Shown piece by piece: positions 24,934-38,039 of a stretch of 64,000 bases of DNA (position 1 is its first letter; each line of letters begins with the position of its first letter). Made by a program: the position numbers and the translations under genes. Origin of the DNA: Dryas octopetala (taxonomy: Eukaryota; Streptophyta; Magnoliopsida; Rosales; Rosaceae); NCBI GenBank assembly GCA_963921425.1, contig OY992840.1, positions 8,620,501 to 8,684,500 on the forward strand, given 5' to 3'. The notes beneath the pieces are model-generated. The model worked only from the letters and a program-made list of their open reading frames with translations, was not told where the DNA came from and made no database searches.

Positions 24934-25975
24934 CAAGGTATAAAATTTCGATTTTTGAGGTTATGGAAATTTTATCACCTATTCATTGATATTTCGTCGA
25001 AATTATCGAAATTTCGCTCACTTACAGCAGCTCTTCCTCTGCCTTCCCCTGTCTATTTCTCAGGTCCCTTTCATTTTTTCAAGCTCGGTAATTCTATTTT
25101 GTGGTCTTGAAAGAGATCCAAAGTGTGTCTAAAAGTCATGAGAAAGAGAAGAGATCTGAGATGGAGAGGAGGAAGAGGAGGAGAGATCGGGGAGGGAGTG
25201 GGAGGACTGAGGAGAGAGGAGGAAGAATAGGAGGAAGAGGATAAGAGATCGGGGAGGAAGTGGGAGGACTGAGAAGCGAAGAGATGCAAAATACTGGAAG
25301 GAGGAGAGAGAAATGAACTACAGCCAGAGGAAGAAGATAAGTCTTCGACCAAAAAAAGAAAGAAGAAGAAGATAAGTGGACAAGTGATAAGTCAAGGAAG
25401 AAAAGGCGTCAGGGAAGAAAAGGAGTCAGGAAGAAAAGGGAGGAAAGAGAAAAGAAGGAAAGAAACAAAAAGAAAAAAAAAAGAAAAAGAAAAATATATA
25501 TATATTTAAGGTTAATTAGGGTTTGAGACCTTTGGGCAATTGAAAAAAGAAAAAAGGATTTGAGATTTGATTCGGCTTTTTTGAGATTTCGTTTAGTTGT
25601 TTTTAAATTATAAACTTTAATACATTTTTATATAAAAAATACCCTAAAGGGCCTAAACCCTAATATCTTATATCATATCCTAAAGAATATACTAATTTTA
25701 TTTAATAGTATTTGCCTCCAGCGCGCATTATATTCATCACATATCACATGAAACCTACCATATAATTTGGTTTCTTCAATGTTTTTTATCAATATAGTAG
25801 ATAATATATTAAATAAACATATAGTAAAATTTCATTCAAAATTTTCGTATTTTGATAGCAATTTTCGTCGTTTCCGTCAATTTTTGTCGAAATTTAAAAA
25901 TATTCAAAATTTCCGTTAAAATTTTCATCGAATTTTCCATTGAAATTTTCTCGAAATCCGAAATTTTATTCTTTC
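24934..25975 (+). mobile_element. Non-autonomous MULE-like element, TTTCG-rich family, copy 1
   Basis: About 1.04 kb. Ends start CAAGGTATAAAATTTCG and, on the complement, GAAAGAATAAAATTTCG. A direct repeat CCTATAAA (24926-24933 and 25976-25983) flanks it. It has GAAATTTCG-type repeats near both ends and a long GA-rich middle (about 25120-25500). A second copy lies in the opposite orientation at 57922-59101. It sits roughly 300 bp upstream of the probable VRN2 transcription start. Confidence 0.7.
25330..25377 (+). mobile_element. Ultra-short retroposon scar in the GA-rich tract
   Basis: GAAGAAGATAAGT occurs at 25330-25342 and 25365-25377 around an insert CTTCGACC followed by A7 and a short GA-type end. 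The head resembles the TTCGAC-A(n) insert at 16205-16226. Because the area is GA-rich, slippage is a competing explanation. Confidence 0.5.
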
Positions 25976-26128
25976 CCTATAAAGCAATAGGGTCCACATA
26001 TGAACGTAAGAAGTACTCCAAACTCAGGACATGTTCTATTAAAGTGGAGAGACTTCAGACTACCACAAGATTAAAAAACAATTATATTTACATAAAATTT
26101 CGAACACAATCAAGTAATCAACTTAAAC

Positions 26129-26185
26129 AATGATTACCTAGTCTCATCCTGGCCAAAAAAAAAAAAAAAAATGATTACCTAGTCT
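26129..26185 (+). mobile_element. Ultra-short retroposon scar
   Basis: A perfect 16-bp repeat (AATGATTACCTAGTCT) flanks a 25-bp insert, CATCCTGGCC followed by an A run to 26169. It is nearly identical in head to the insert at 19532. Confidence 0.85.
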
Positions 26186-26606
26186 TATTTAGTATTAATT
26201 TGTGGTCTCATCTCCGAGTCCGAGAAAGTTAACCTGTAACGATCACGGAACTTGCCAAAAACAAAAACCCAACGGCCAACAATTTACGGACTGCCTCTCC
26301 TTCTCCCCTGCGCTCTGAAACCTCAAAGTCTCAAACACTCTTAATTCTCCGGCGAATTTCCGGTGGACTGTCCGACCCGGTCAGCCTCCTTCATCTAATT
26401 TCAATTAAGCTAATCGTTATCTCGTTGTATACTACTTCAGCTCAAAGGAATATGCTCTTTCTGTTCAATTGGCGTTTCTTTTATTTTTCCAAATAATTTT
26501 TTGGGTTAATTTCAATTCGAGCTCAAATTACAATTTGCAACAGATCTCTGTAAAGCTTAAGAAGCCAAATATTGATTGCTGTTGTTTTGTTTGCAGTGGG
26601 GATAAG
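26186..26606 (+). promoter_or_regulatory. Probable VRN2 promoter and 5' leader with a leader intron
   Basis: A GC-richer, CT-rich stretch (about 26280-26400) resembles a plant 5' UTR. The intron-like acceptor TTTGCAG at 26590-26596 lies 10 bp before the ATG, so most of the leader is probably a separate exon joined across a leader intron. No clear TATA box was seen. Confidence 0.4.
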
Positions 26607-29600
26607 ATGTGCCGTCAAAGTGATTGTGTGCATTTATCGGTAGAAGAGGCGGTTGCGATCGAAGAGAGTCTTTTAATTTATTGCAAGCCAGTTGAGCTGT
26701 ACAATATTCTTCGTCCTCGTGCTCTGCACAATGTATGCATTTTGTTCCAGCTCAAATTTTTGTTTAATCATGTTAAATGTCAATGCTTTAATTTGGGGCA
26801 TAATCACCTTACCGTGTATAATTTATTATTGCGAATTCGGACATGGTTCCACTCGATAATGATGTTGATTGTTAAACTAAGAGAAAGCATGTTTAATCAA
26901 GGTTGCACCCATTTATAATGATGCTGATTGACAGTCTTGATAGTATGACGAGAAAATTAATGTTAACTTGGACCCGTTTGGTGTCTATAAGAGACAACCT
27001 TTGTTCTCTTCTTATTTTAACATATATTGGTGTACTATGTTAAGAGCAAAGGGAATGTTAGTCTTATGTGTTTATCATTTTTATGCTGATTTTTTATTTG
27101 CACTTGATGTTACTCATGTAATGTTGAGCACTGCACTCCGGATGCCAAATGTGGGGGTGCTTAGTAGTTCTTGGTGTACTCTGTCTGAAAAGGTACAATC
27201 TTTGTTTCTATGTTTAAAGTTCTAACCAAGCACTTTCTATGTTGTAGCCTTTATTCCTTCATAGATGTTTGCATTACAAAATCCAAGCAAAGCATAAAAG
27301 GAGGTACTAGTTCTATCTTTTAAAACACACACACACACACACACACATATAAGTATGTGTTTATGTTTAGTACTTGTTTTCATTGCTTTGATTTATTTTA
27401 TTTTCAAAAGTGAAAGTTTTAGTTCTGTGGAGACTACCGGAGTATAGTACTGAGTTTTAGGATATTGGCAGTTCACCTGAAATTCAATCCCTTGGTACAA
27501 CCTATTATTTGTGAGACACGCACAAACACAGACACTCAAGCACATTATTATTTACGCGAGGACTTCAAGACAACATTTTTTGTTGCTAACTTTTAACTGG
27601 CAATTAATATACTTGGCTGTGTGTTATTTTCTAGGTTCAAGGCTGGGATTGTAATATTCAACTATAGAGACTACAACAACACCTTACGAAAGACTGAAGG
27701 TATCATGAATTTCTTTGTCTTTGTAAGCGTTTGAATTCTTTTTCTCTTTTGTTACTGTAGTTATAATGGTTATTTGTATGTGAAGTTCAATCAAACTCGT
27801 TATTTATTTCACAACCTTTTTTTCTATTTGGGATAATTTATTTTTCCTTGACATTCTTGCTGTTTCTGACTTCTCTAGGTTTATTATGTAGTTTTTTTCC
27901 CTGTCCTTTAATAGGCTTTATTCTGTCAAAATTTGAATGTCATTCCACACATCAGCACTAGGAGTGTTGGCTTTCATGTGAGGGGATTGGGGGTTTCAGT
28001 TGTTGATAAGGGTGGTAAAGATGGATTTCAATCCCCCTTTTTTCAAAATAAAAATAAAGGAAAGGAAAAAGAAGAGAACTAAAGCATAGAAAGGATTTCA
28101 ATCCCCCTGTTTATCAATGGTTTCCTTATTTTTTTTACTTAATGGACCCCTTCTTTTAATTTATCGAACCCTACTTGGCATGATGATGATTGCTGAATAA
28201 TGAGAATTCAAGCTGAAAAAATTGATTAAAGCCAAATGTGTTTGTCCTGGGATTCTGATTTCAGCATTTGAATGCCAACAAAGTGTGAAAATCCTACATA
28301 ATTTTTTTATTTTTTATTTTTTATTTTTTTCATTTTATACTCTTTTAAATACCCAGAAAATGTATTGTTTTGGTTTCTAATTAAAATAGTTTGCTTGGCT
28401 GCATGGTGGTATGCACTCCTTAGACAAATACATATAATTTGGTTTTTCCAAATTTTAGGATTATACATTTAGTTCCCTGCTTATAAATTGGCAGAAAATG
28501 GTTTCAAGCTGCTGGTAAATCTTAGGTTTTTAAATTTTGTGTATGTGAGCTTTATTTTCATCAGCATTGAAACTGTTATTGTTGAAGTCAACGTGATTGA
28601 AAAGCTAACTTTTATGTGCACTTTTTTTTTTTTTTTTTAACATACAGTTACTGAGGACTTCTCCTGTCCCTTTTGCTTGATGCAATGTGCAAGCTTTAAG
28701 GTAGGTACTAATCTGGATGCGTGCTTTTCTTTGTTGTCCCATTTATATTTTAACTAAATTTCACAAAAATTGTGGAATATCCAGTTTCACTAGAGGTAGG
28801 GGAGAGATGAAAATTACTCCACATCAGGAATACTTTCTCATGTACTTTGAAGTTTGTATATTTAAAGTGTTTGCAGTATCCTGTGAAAAGATTGGGCCCA
28901 AAGACTCCAAATATATATGTTTTCAAATACAACATGATGGGAAATAATGATCTGGTATGACATAGTTAGTTATGTCCGTAACACACACACACACATTTGT
29001 TTGCTTAGAAACTTCTTAATCTTTTCAAATTTTTAAGTGTTTTTTTTTTTTTTTTTTCAGTTGATGTTTATTTTTAATTTTAGAGATTTAGTTGATATTA
29101 TAAGCTGAATTTTTTGTGATATGATGTTGACATGCCTACTTGTGTTGGCACGAGTTTCAAATTTTTAGTCATATTGCGTTTTATATTTTTCCCCCGAAGA
29201 GACCTATTCAACCATAATATCTATGGTTCCTTTTCCATTATTCCCTTCTTTCTAGGTGACTATTTCCATGATTTTATTTTATTTTTATTTTTTTACAGCT
29301 TATATGGTTCATGTACTATTCTTAGTTACTTATTTAGCTTGACACTGAAGAAAACCTTCATTTTTCCTTGTAGGGTCTGCGTTATCACTTGTGCTCTTCG
29401 CATGACTTATTCAACTTTGAGTTTTGGGTTGGTAATTAAGAATATCTAGTCACTTTCTGCTTATCCAGAAGAGGTTGTTCAAGAAACATTTATTTTGTAG
29501 GTAACTGGAGAGTATCAGGCAGTGAACGTTTCTGTGAAAATTGATATATTGAGATCTGAGGTCAGAGCTTTATTTTCATCCTGAAGTAGTTTGGATTTAT

Positions 29601-32600
29601 TTTCTGTCAGTTCAAAATATTTGTTGCCTTTAGGGTTGATCTGATGAACAAAAGCAGCTCCTTAGGAACTAGGCAGCCAGTGGGTACCAACTTTCTATTT
29701 TTGTCTTCCTAGAATTTTTTGTTTCCTCTTTGAGCTACTCATGTAATTCCTATGCAATCTCTCATGTTATCTAGATAGCTAAGGAGCATTGCCTTCTTAA
29801 TCTGGCTGTGCTGCTTTTTTCTTTTTTCTCATTGTATGCTTGTGTAATGTCCTGTTAATCTGTTGTTGATCCTACAAAAAATATTCAGTATACTGCACTA
29901 GTACGGGCTCAAAATCTTGTTTCCGTTAAATCAGAAATGCAAATCATCACTGTGATAATGTCTTATGCCTGTCTTTAGGTACAGAAACTAAGCATGAAAT
30001 TTAGTCATTATGTGCAAGTGGACCTTTATTTGTTTTTTTATTTTTATTTAAAAAAAATGCATGATACATTATTTTATGGCTAAACATATCCTTCTGTTAA
30101 CATTTTTTGTAAACAGACTGTAGCAGATGGAGCAGCCCCACAACTTCAAACATTCTTCTTATGGTCGGTTAAATCCCTTGGTACAACTTAAAGCTACTGG
30201 CTAATATCCAATTTGTTCATTTGATAAGATTTCAGAGAGTTTAATAGTTGAAACAACTTGTTTGTGCAGTTCAAGGCCAAGAAAGCGAAGGCCACAGATC
30301 CGTGGTCAAAATGAAAAGCATGTTAATGTACAATTCTTGGAGTTAGACTCACCTAGACTAGTCAGTGAAGCTGCACAGGAGGGACTTTTGGAGAATGATG
30401 ATGGTAAGTTTTTCTTTCGTAATCCGTTGGGTTGGTCATTTTCAACTAGTGAAGAAGCAAAGAAAATCAAGTGAAAGAGACAAGACATTCCCTTATATCC
30501 TCTGTTTGTGCAAAGAACTGGAGATTCTATATATATGGCCTTTTCAGAGTACCTGCAATCTTTGCTGTTCTACTGCAATTTTAAGAATTCCATAAAAATT
30601 TATTCACTTTTGGGTAAAATATCTGGTTGGTTCATGAGTGGGGTTCCTTATTCTTTCTGTGGTATATAGTAACTCCAATGGATATTCTTATAGTACGTAA
30701 GTCGATGGCTAAGATAGGGAACAAAGTCTTGTTGTGGTTTGCAATCAATTATAATGAAGAAGAATTGTAAGATTTGCCATCAAATATGTGGCATCTATTT
30801 TGTAAGAATTGCTTCACTTGGGCAGAAAGTGGGAATAAAATGACAGGTCTGATATTTTTTTTAATGAACAAATATTTTTTGTGTAGCACAATTGAGAAAT
30901 CCATAGGTGCAACCCTTTTTACCTGTTTTCTTTTTCTAGGAATTGGGTTGAAGATTTAATGTTTTACTCAAGAATGTCTTTTCTCGTATGCCTTTGTTTG
31001 GATGAATGACATCTAACTTCTGATTTTGAATGTTCTATCCTGTAAAGGCAAGAAGGCTTCCAATCTGCTTCCCAGTGTCCAGAATGGTAGGCATGGACAA
31101 GGAATCTATGGTCCTGATCATCCTAGTTCTATAGAATGCACAGAATGTGTTACATCAAGTTCTAATGTTCCTGGTGTTACAATTGCCATCGCTCAATCTT
31201 CTCTGGACCCTGATTGTGTTAAATTGCTATCTGGAAGTGATTCTGCACCTGCTGCTAAAATAAGGAAGTTAACTGGAGAGCGATCAGACCCTAGAAAGTA
31301 TGTCAACGTAGGCTATGTTTTGCTAGTTTCTGTCCATTGTTTTCCTTCTGCCTCTATTAATTGTCCTTGTAGTAATTACTTGAATAATGTTCTTCTCATG
31401 GTCATAACTATCAGTTGGTGCACTTAACTTTTGGATGTGCCCTTTACAGTTTAAAAGTACAGAACTCGGTCTCCATCTTTTTTTGATTGTTATCCTTATT
31501 TACAAGTGTCCATCATTTGGCTGTGGATTCATTGTGACACTTTAAATTTTTGTTTGTCCAGCCAGATGCTTCTGCAGAAGCGGCAGTTCTTTCATTCTCA
31601 TAGAGTCCAGGTAGTTATTGATTTTTAAACCTGCTTAGCTGTTTCAGAATTTTGTTTCTTCATTAATCTGCTTCTCTGTATGTTTAACTCATTAATATGA
31701 AAGAATGCAAAAAATGGTTTTGTTTCTAATTATTTCTTGCATTCCTGCATATCCCTGCTGTTGTCATCTCAAATCTTTTTAACACTTGATCTGTAGCTTT
31801 CTTTATTAATCAAGAAACTTGGATGAGTTTTGTAATAATCCATCTTTTCAACAATTTGGAAAGTAATTTTTTTGCACTTATTTTTGTTTCCTGTTTTTTA
31901 AAGGTACTTAATTTGCTTAAGGTTGATGTTTATAATTTAGTGAGTCGATGACTTTCCTATACTATGTAAATGCATTTATTCGATATAAAGCATCAGTGGT
32001 TGAGCAATTAGATAGCAAGCGTGCTTCTTTGTCTTGTTGGTTGCAACTTTGCATATTATTTCTTCTGTTGTGGAGGTTTACTTTATCAAGTTTTAGCTTG
32101 TCTTTCACATAATTTTTCTGCCATAGTTATACTTGGAGGACTTACTATAGAGAATGAGAAATGAGGTTGTTTTATAGAATTAGAGTATAGAGAGAGTAGA
32201 GAGAATGAGAGTTGTGAAAAGGGAAAATTTTAGCAAAAGGCCTCAACTTTTACCCCTTTTCTCAGTTGAGGATGCGGCATTCAAAGTGTTGCAATTAAGG
32301 ACTCTTAGTTTACTTAAGTACCAATCAAGGACTTTCCGTCAATTCCGTCATAACCGCCGTTCCAATCAAGGACTCCTATTGTGCCAAGCATGACATGTTG
32401 GGCCGGGATATCCCGCCCGGCATCGGCACAGGCTTTCGTGCCATGCCATGTCATGCCATTCCCCTTTTAAAATTGCTGGTCCCATCCGGTGCTCATGCCG
32501 GTCTGTTTTGTTTTGGACTTCTAGGTTTCACAGTTGATTAAAGAAATGCAATTTTAGTTATTAATTCTTGTAATTTGAAATATAATACATATATATATTT

Positions 32601-35261
32601 ATACTATTATAGATCTAGGATTCCTTTCGTGTCCACACTTTTTCTTTGTTAAAAAATATCCCTGTTATATATTATAGAACTAGGAAAGTTATTTCTTCTA
32701 GCACAATTTCAGAAAACTAGTCTACCCACTGCTTGCTAAAACTATGCTACTCCCCTCCCATGTTCAAATTGCCCCACAAGCTACCCTACATATGGTTACA
32801 TTTAGGCCCCGTTTGGATCATGGAATGGTCTTTAAGAAATAAATTCTTATGTCTTTTCCCAAGAGGGGGTGGGAATGCAAGATTCATTTCCCATGTTTGG
32901 TAATGTTGGGAAAGCAACCAGGAAATCATTTTTATTTTTTTTTTCCCATGTTTGGTTTGCACAGTTATAGGAAACAAAAATTGTTCATTTTTCCAATAAT
33001 ACTGCTATTTATTGATATTCATGTTATTCTTTTAATAGGTGCAATTTGGTCTTAAAATTTCATAATAAATGCTTTCCCATGGGAAGGGAAAAGCAAACCC
33101 AAGTGGGATGCAGGGTTTCAATTTCCCTCTTTTAGGTCCATTTCCCATGTAAAAGGTATCATTTTCCGAAGCCTGCACTTATGAAACACGGGAAGGAAAA
33201 TGTTTTCCCATTCCCAAGCCTCTAATTGGTGAACCAAACGAGGCCTTAGGGTTTGTTCGATAGCTTCATTGCGTTTCATGTGATACTTTTGCGTAATTGA
33301 TTGTTTTTCCTAGACTTGGAAATATTTAATTTAAGGAATGATAAATCTGATATGCCCTTAAAAATATACTCTTAGAAGCATGAAATTTTGATATGCAGTT
33401 CTAGTCACAAGTAGAAATTTATACTATGCTTTGATCTATATTATTGTTAGCTTATTCCGTGTTACCAAGAATATCTGAGAAAGTTTTATGTTTATATATG
33501 AAGCCTATGGAGTTAGAGCAAGTATTATCGGATCGGGATAGCGAAGATGAAGTTGATGATGTCATTGCAGATCTTGAAGATCGGAGGGTATGCTTACTTA
33601 TTCTTCCAGATTTGTTTTGCATTGATTCTTGTTGAACTAACAGATTTTCCGCCTGACATTATACCCAAACCCACCCCCTCAATATAGAAAAAGCTTCTAC
33701 TTCATTTTAAATTGATTCTTATGACCACAACACTATACCCACATGAGAGTGAAGGACTCAGGCTTGCAATGCTGCAACTGGAATTATTTTTCTTTTGGTT
33801 TATTTCTCACAAGGTGATTGAAATGTAGTTCAGTTTTGGCTGAAATTATGAAATATTGTATATAGTTTGTTTGGCCAGCCCTAGTTTCTATTTGAAATCA
33901 GATGTTTTACTTTTCCTACTTGTTAAGACTATCAAGATCCAACGCCGAGTATTCCATGCTCTAACTTTAGCATGGTTTCAGAGTGGGCAATTCATCAATG
34001 CGTTAGGTATAATTTGGCCACACGTGCTCAAATAACTCAATATAATTGATCCACATGTTTGGCTTACTCCGACCACACTTAAGGGGATGTGTTAAGAATA
34101 TAAAAGTGCTACATCAGATGTTCTAAGGCTAGCATCATAACATATAAAATTTTGGGCCTCTACTCATAGTCAATTGGTTTTGGGTTGGACACCCAACTTT
34201 AGCACTGCTACTCTTACGAGCTCAAAAACTAATACTACCCTGTTATTTTGCAGATGCTTGATGATTTTGTCGATGTTACCAAAGATGAAAAGCAACTGAT
34301 GCATCTTTGGAACTCATTCGTGCGAAAGCAAAGGTAGTAATCTCTTGCTGTTTAAGGCTTTCTCATATTTTTCAAACTATATAGTTCTTTCTTGATTCCT
34401 TTTTATCTTCTCTTGTTACTTTTCTCCATCTATTTTTGTATGTCAAGGTGATAAGGGAAAATGGTGGTATCTTTAGCATTACTAATTGTCAGTTTATTGG
34501 GATATTCTTTAATGAAAAAGATATATTTTCATTGTGGCAGTGTGCTGGCAGATGGTCATGTTCCATGGGCATGTGAGGCATTTTCAAAACTTCATGGGCA
34601 AGAGCTAGTCTCCTCTCCAGCTCTTTTCTGGTACTGCTATTGCATTAATTGCATTAATTCCCCTAATTCCATAATCATTGGTACATTTAAGAAAACATAA
34701 ATTTGCCTGCTCAATATGTGTAAACCACAAATTACTCTTGTACAGTATGCCTAGGCCAACATTTTGGTAGCATGAATTGTGTTATAATGATGCCCTTATC
34801 ATTTTGGGGGTTTTGGGTGATGATTGTCTTGAGAGTTAATCTATTGTAGATAATTCCCAGGATGATGTATGACATCTTTCCATGACAAGTAGTACAAAGG
34901 TACCCTGGCTTTGCATAGTCTCAGTTAATATTTGATTGAAGAATTATACTGTAACTGTTGAAAGCCACAAACGTCCAATATTATGGCAGCAGAACCACAA
35001 AGATCAATTACAGTTGATATTATATTGAAGAATAGTTATATCATGCATATCACTTATTTTGCACTTGGTTGTGTTTTGGAACCTTTTTGTAATAAATTGA
35101 TGCGCTTATTTATCGTTTACTGGATATTTGTGTTTGAAATATCAAATGCTCATCAACTCAGGTGTTGGAGGTTATTCATGATCAAACTTTGGAATCATGG
35201 TCTTCTTGATGGCTGCACAATGAATAGTTGTAATATCATTCTGGATGGGTACAAACACTAG
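26607..35261 (+). CDS. VRN2: VRN2-type Polycomb protein (PRC2 subunit, Su(z)12 family)
   Basis: Fourteen coding exons read by GT..AG: 26607-26732, 27248-27303, 27635-27699, 28648-28700, 29374-29427, 29501-29560, 30117-30163, 30270-30403, 31048-31297, 31562-31610, 33504-33587, 34254-34333, 34541-34630 and 35162-35261. They join in frame to 415 residues. The start MCRQ and the short N-terminus, which lacks the EMF2-specific middle, fit VRN2 rather than EMF2. A C2H2 zinc finger has Cys89, Cys92, His105 and His110 (CPFC ... HLCSSH). Basic SRPRKRRPQ follows at about residue 199. The VEFS box runs from about 299: MELEQVLSDRDSEDEVDD, MLDDFVDVTKDEK, HLWNSFVRKQ, DGHVPWACEAF, LFMIKLWNHGLLD. Family role: nuclear PRC2 scaffold for H3K27 methylation, with roles in vernalisation and seed and stress control. 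One oddity: the exon 12/13 join gives Ser where the family has Arg (RKQS, usually RKQR). A 3'-end fragment is repeated at 45.9-48.4 kb. Confidence 0.93.
27325..27348. repeat. (AC)n microsatellite in VRN2 intron 2
   Basis: About eleven AC units. A second, shorter (AC)7 run lies at 28979-28994 in intron 4. Both are ordinary intron microsatellites. Confidence 0.9.
32805..33245. mobile_element. Tourist-like MITE (PIF/Harbinger) in VRN2 intron 10
   Basis: A 441-bp element with ends GGCCCCGTTTGG and, on the complement, GGCCTCGTTTGG. It is flanked by the 3-bp target TTA (32802-32804 and 33246-33248), which is the PIF/Harbinger signature. Inner arms continue to pair through the repeated CCCATG(G/T) and TTTCCC motifs. 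It is non-coding and lies 258 bp before exon 11. Confidence 0.88.
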
Positions 35262-36839
35262 GGATCAGATGCAATTAGAAGTTAAATCAGAGGAGATGGT
35301 TTACTTCCCTGGCTTTAAAGAGTACATAATGAGATGGGTTATGCTACATTTGGTGTTGTTGTCTTCTCCATTCTTGTATCTTTTTGTTATTATGTTCTAA
35401 TAACTATTGGACCAGAAATGGCCTAATTCTTCCTTTGAATGGAACTAATTCTTTCCGCAAAGGAGAATGTGCTTTCCTTCTCAATGTAGTTTTTTAAATC
35501 AGATGAGCCTCCCATTGTTTTACATTCTGAGAAAAATATGTTTAATAATATTAATTATTTATAAGATTCATTCTGTTACATATGATATAATCTCTCTTCT
35601 GTCTCACTCTTGGTTCTTCTGTATTGACTTCCTTTAGTTTTTTATTGTTCTTCTTTTGGATTGACGTGTGATTTGAATGTCTTGGGCCTATTTGGTAGGA
35701 GTGATTTCTGGATTTGGTTGGCAGTACATAGTTCAATTGCTTGAGGCTCCATAGCGTATTTTTGTTGTCCCAGCTGACATATACATTGGAGCTTCTCAAA
35801 GAGTTCAGGCAACAAAAAGCTGGCGGGTCAGAGTGGTGTGAAGCTGGAGTTATAGGGACCCCTTTGTAACTAAAAGTGGTATGACAGTATGACTGAAATT
35901 TTTTAGCATAATACATGAAAAGTGAAAAGTGTGAAAAGTGGGTATTACCATCAGAATAGCTAATGAGGTCTGGAAAGGGGATGATGGGTGGGGCCTCTGT
36001 AGGTACTTAGAGTTGAGGTACTAAATTCAATTGAGATAAATTAAAGTTTATAAGATAATTTGGTATGTTATATTGTCAAATTGTCCGTGAAGACTATTGA
36101 TTATTGATTAGTAGGTTTTTATTTGAATGTGATGTCAAAAGTAACAACCTAACAACATGTCATGTTATATATCGACTAAGAGAAACACATAGGACTCCAT
36201 TTATTAATGAGTCCGAACCTATGTCGCGCCAACTTCCAAAAAGACAACTTTGAAAATAATTTTCAAAAAATTTAAACAAACTTATCTTTAGCATGACACT
36301 GTCCAAAACAAAAATAAAAAACAATAACTCTTAAATTAAGACCATTTACATTAGTTATAAAACAAAAAACGAGGGTAAACATGAAAATATTGAACTTGAA
36401 CTAATGGATGGGTGAGATATAGTTTTAGGAGTGTGAAGAGTATTTAGTGGGTGGGTGATTGAATTAGTATAGGGTTATTATGGGGATAATTGAGGGTGGG
36501 AATAGTGCTCTCATAATTTATAAAATAAAAATGAGGTGAAAAAATAAGGTGGATTGGAAAATAAGAGAATGGGGTGTTTAATAACAACACTTTTTGTAAA
36601 ATATATATTCTTATGAGAAAAAGTTTTTTGGAAGTATTTTTTACTTTTTTAAATGCCTTATTTATGAATTTGACGAAAAAGTCCATGCACATGACAGGGA
36701 TTGTTATTTTTTAACGGGAGATTGGACTATAGCCTATAGGCACTAGATTGTCACGTTTTTGTAAATATAGGTAGTTAATTGTAATTTTCTTTTATGGTAA
36801 ATGTGCACACCCTTAATATTTTGGGTGGTAATAGTGTAA
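35262..36839 (+). other. 3' flank of VRN2
   Basis: Holds the VRN2 3' UTR (no obvious AATAAA close to the stop; end not placed) and AT-rich DNA that is repeated at 47010-48450. No other gene is visible. Confidence 0.5.
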
Positions 36840-37233
36840 CAGAGCCTAGAATTTAATCATATGATAATCACAGCTACATGATATGAAATTTTTTAAAATT
36901 TATCCATTCAACCAAAAACTTGAACAAATATTAATAGTTACAACAATAAACAAAAAATTAAAAAATTAAACCAAAAGTAGAAAATATATCGAAAAACAGA
37001 AACCAAGTAAGGGTGTAAAAACAAATATGTGGTCGCCATGGCAAGATCTTGCTAGATCTAGGCAAGCATAGCTGGAATATCTTGGAGGATCTAGCTTGAT
37101 TTGACCATTGTAGCAAATCCATAGACTACCTTGCCACACAACAAAACACTTCTAAGTGTTGCACCCCGATCAGATCTGAAGATACAAAACACTTCCAATA
37201 TTATGCAATTTGGGCATGAACAACAATTTTAGT

Positions 37234-37340
37234 GGAATCGAACTCTAATCGGAACAATGATTTACCAGAAACTTAACTTGAGATACTAAATCTCCCTGTC
37301 TAGTTTTTGGTAAATCATTGCCCGGCCAGAGTTCATCTCC
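37234..37340 (-). ncRNA. Candidate MIR-like hairpin, type 2, unit 1
   Basis: A 107-bp foldback. The minus-strand 5' arm (37340-37303) and 3' arm (37272-37234) pair over about 38 bp with a roughly 30-base loop. Both arms hold the core GATTTACCA(A/G)AAAC or its complement. On the minus strand several arm differences are G:U pairs. A TATA box lies about 70 bp upstream in that direction (37409-37421). The type 1 hairpin found in units 2 and 3 is missing here. I know no named miRNA with this core. Expression is unproven. Confidence 0.5.
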
Positions 37341-37408
37341 AACTCTACCATTTCAAAGAAAATAAGATGCTTCTTGCAAACTCTGCACTATATGCATCAA
37401 TAGTCAGG

Positions 37409-37421
37409 GTATATATAGGGG
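37409..37421 (-). promoter_or_regulatory. TATA box ahead of the unit 1 hairpin
   Basis: CCCTATATATACC on the minus strand, with a CCATTGGTTAAG motif about 40 bp further upstream. The same arrangement is kept in units 2 and 3. It would start a transcript near 37380 that runs into the hairpin. Confidence 0.5.
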
Positions 37422-38039
37422 TCTAAAGGACTCCTTATTGAATCTTAACCAATGGATGAAAAATCTGAAAATTATATGTAATTTACTAATTAAGCTAACC
37501 TCATCAATATTGCTTTGTATATTTAGAATGGCATCCTAAATAGAAATCACATTATCCTCATTTGTAGAAGGTGAATAATTGTATAATTATTTGTAGATAT
37601 TGAAAATCTGCATGTTCACTAGAGAATTGCTAAAAAATAAAAGAAATCATCATCGGATAAAGCATGACACAGATGGAGTACTGACTGGCTTAGAATTCTT
37701 AGATGATTAATTTAGGGAGCTGCTATTTGCACACCCCTATTTTTCTCTTTGCACACCCCTAACAACCCAATTTGTGAAATTACTTAATTGACACAAAGAG
37801 AAAAGACCAAAAAGGACAACCTTTATTATTTGAAAAAAAAAAAACTCTCCTTACACACCCATCCCAACACTCTTACACACCCCACCCAAACTCTTAAACC
37901 TCAGCCAAAATACTCTCATTGCACACCCCCTCCTCTCATAACCTCTTCTCTTCATTTTTCCTCCATTAAACCCTAAGTTTTCATTTTTCCTCATTGAAAG
38001 TGTTTACCCATTTTGCCAAATAAGTCTTCATTTTCATGA

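Noticed and set aside
25071-25352. Ser-rich open frame
   Set aside because: It is the translation of a GA-rich low-complexity tract inside a transposable element.
37234-37340. Hairpins as ordinary MITEs
   Set aside because: They lack target duplications, sit at a fixed place in each repeat unit behind a TATA box, and show compensated stem changes; the MITE view is kept only as the main alternative.
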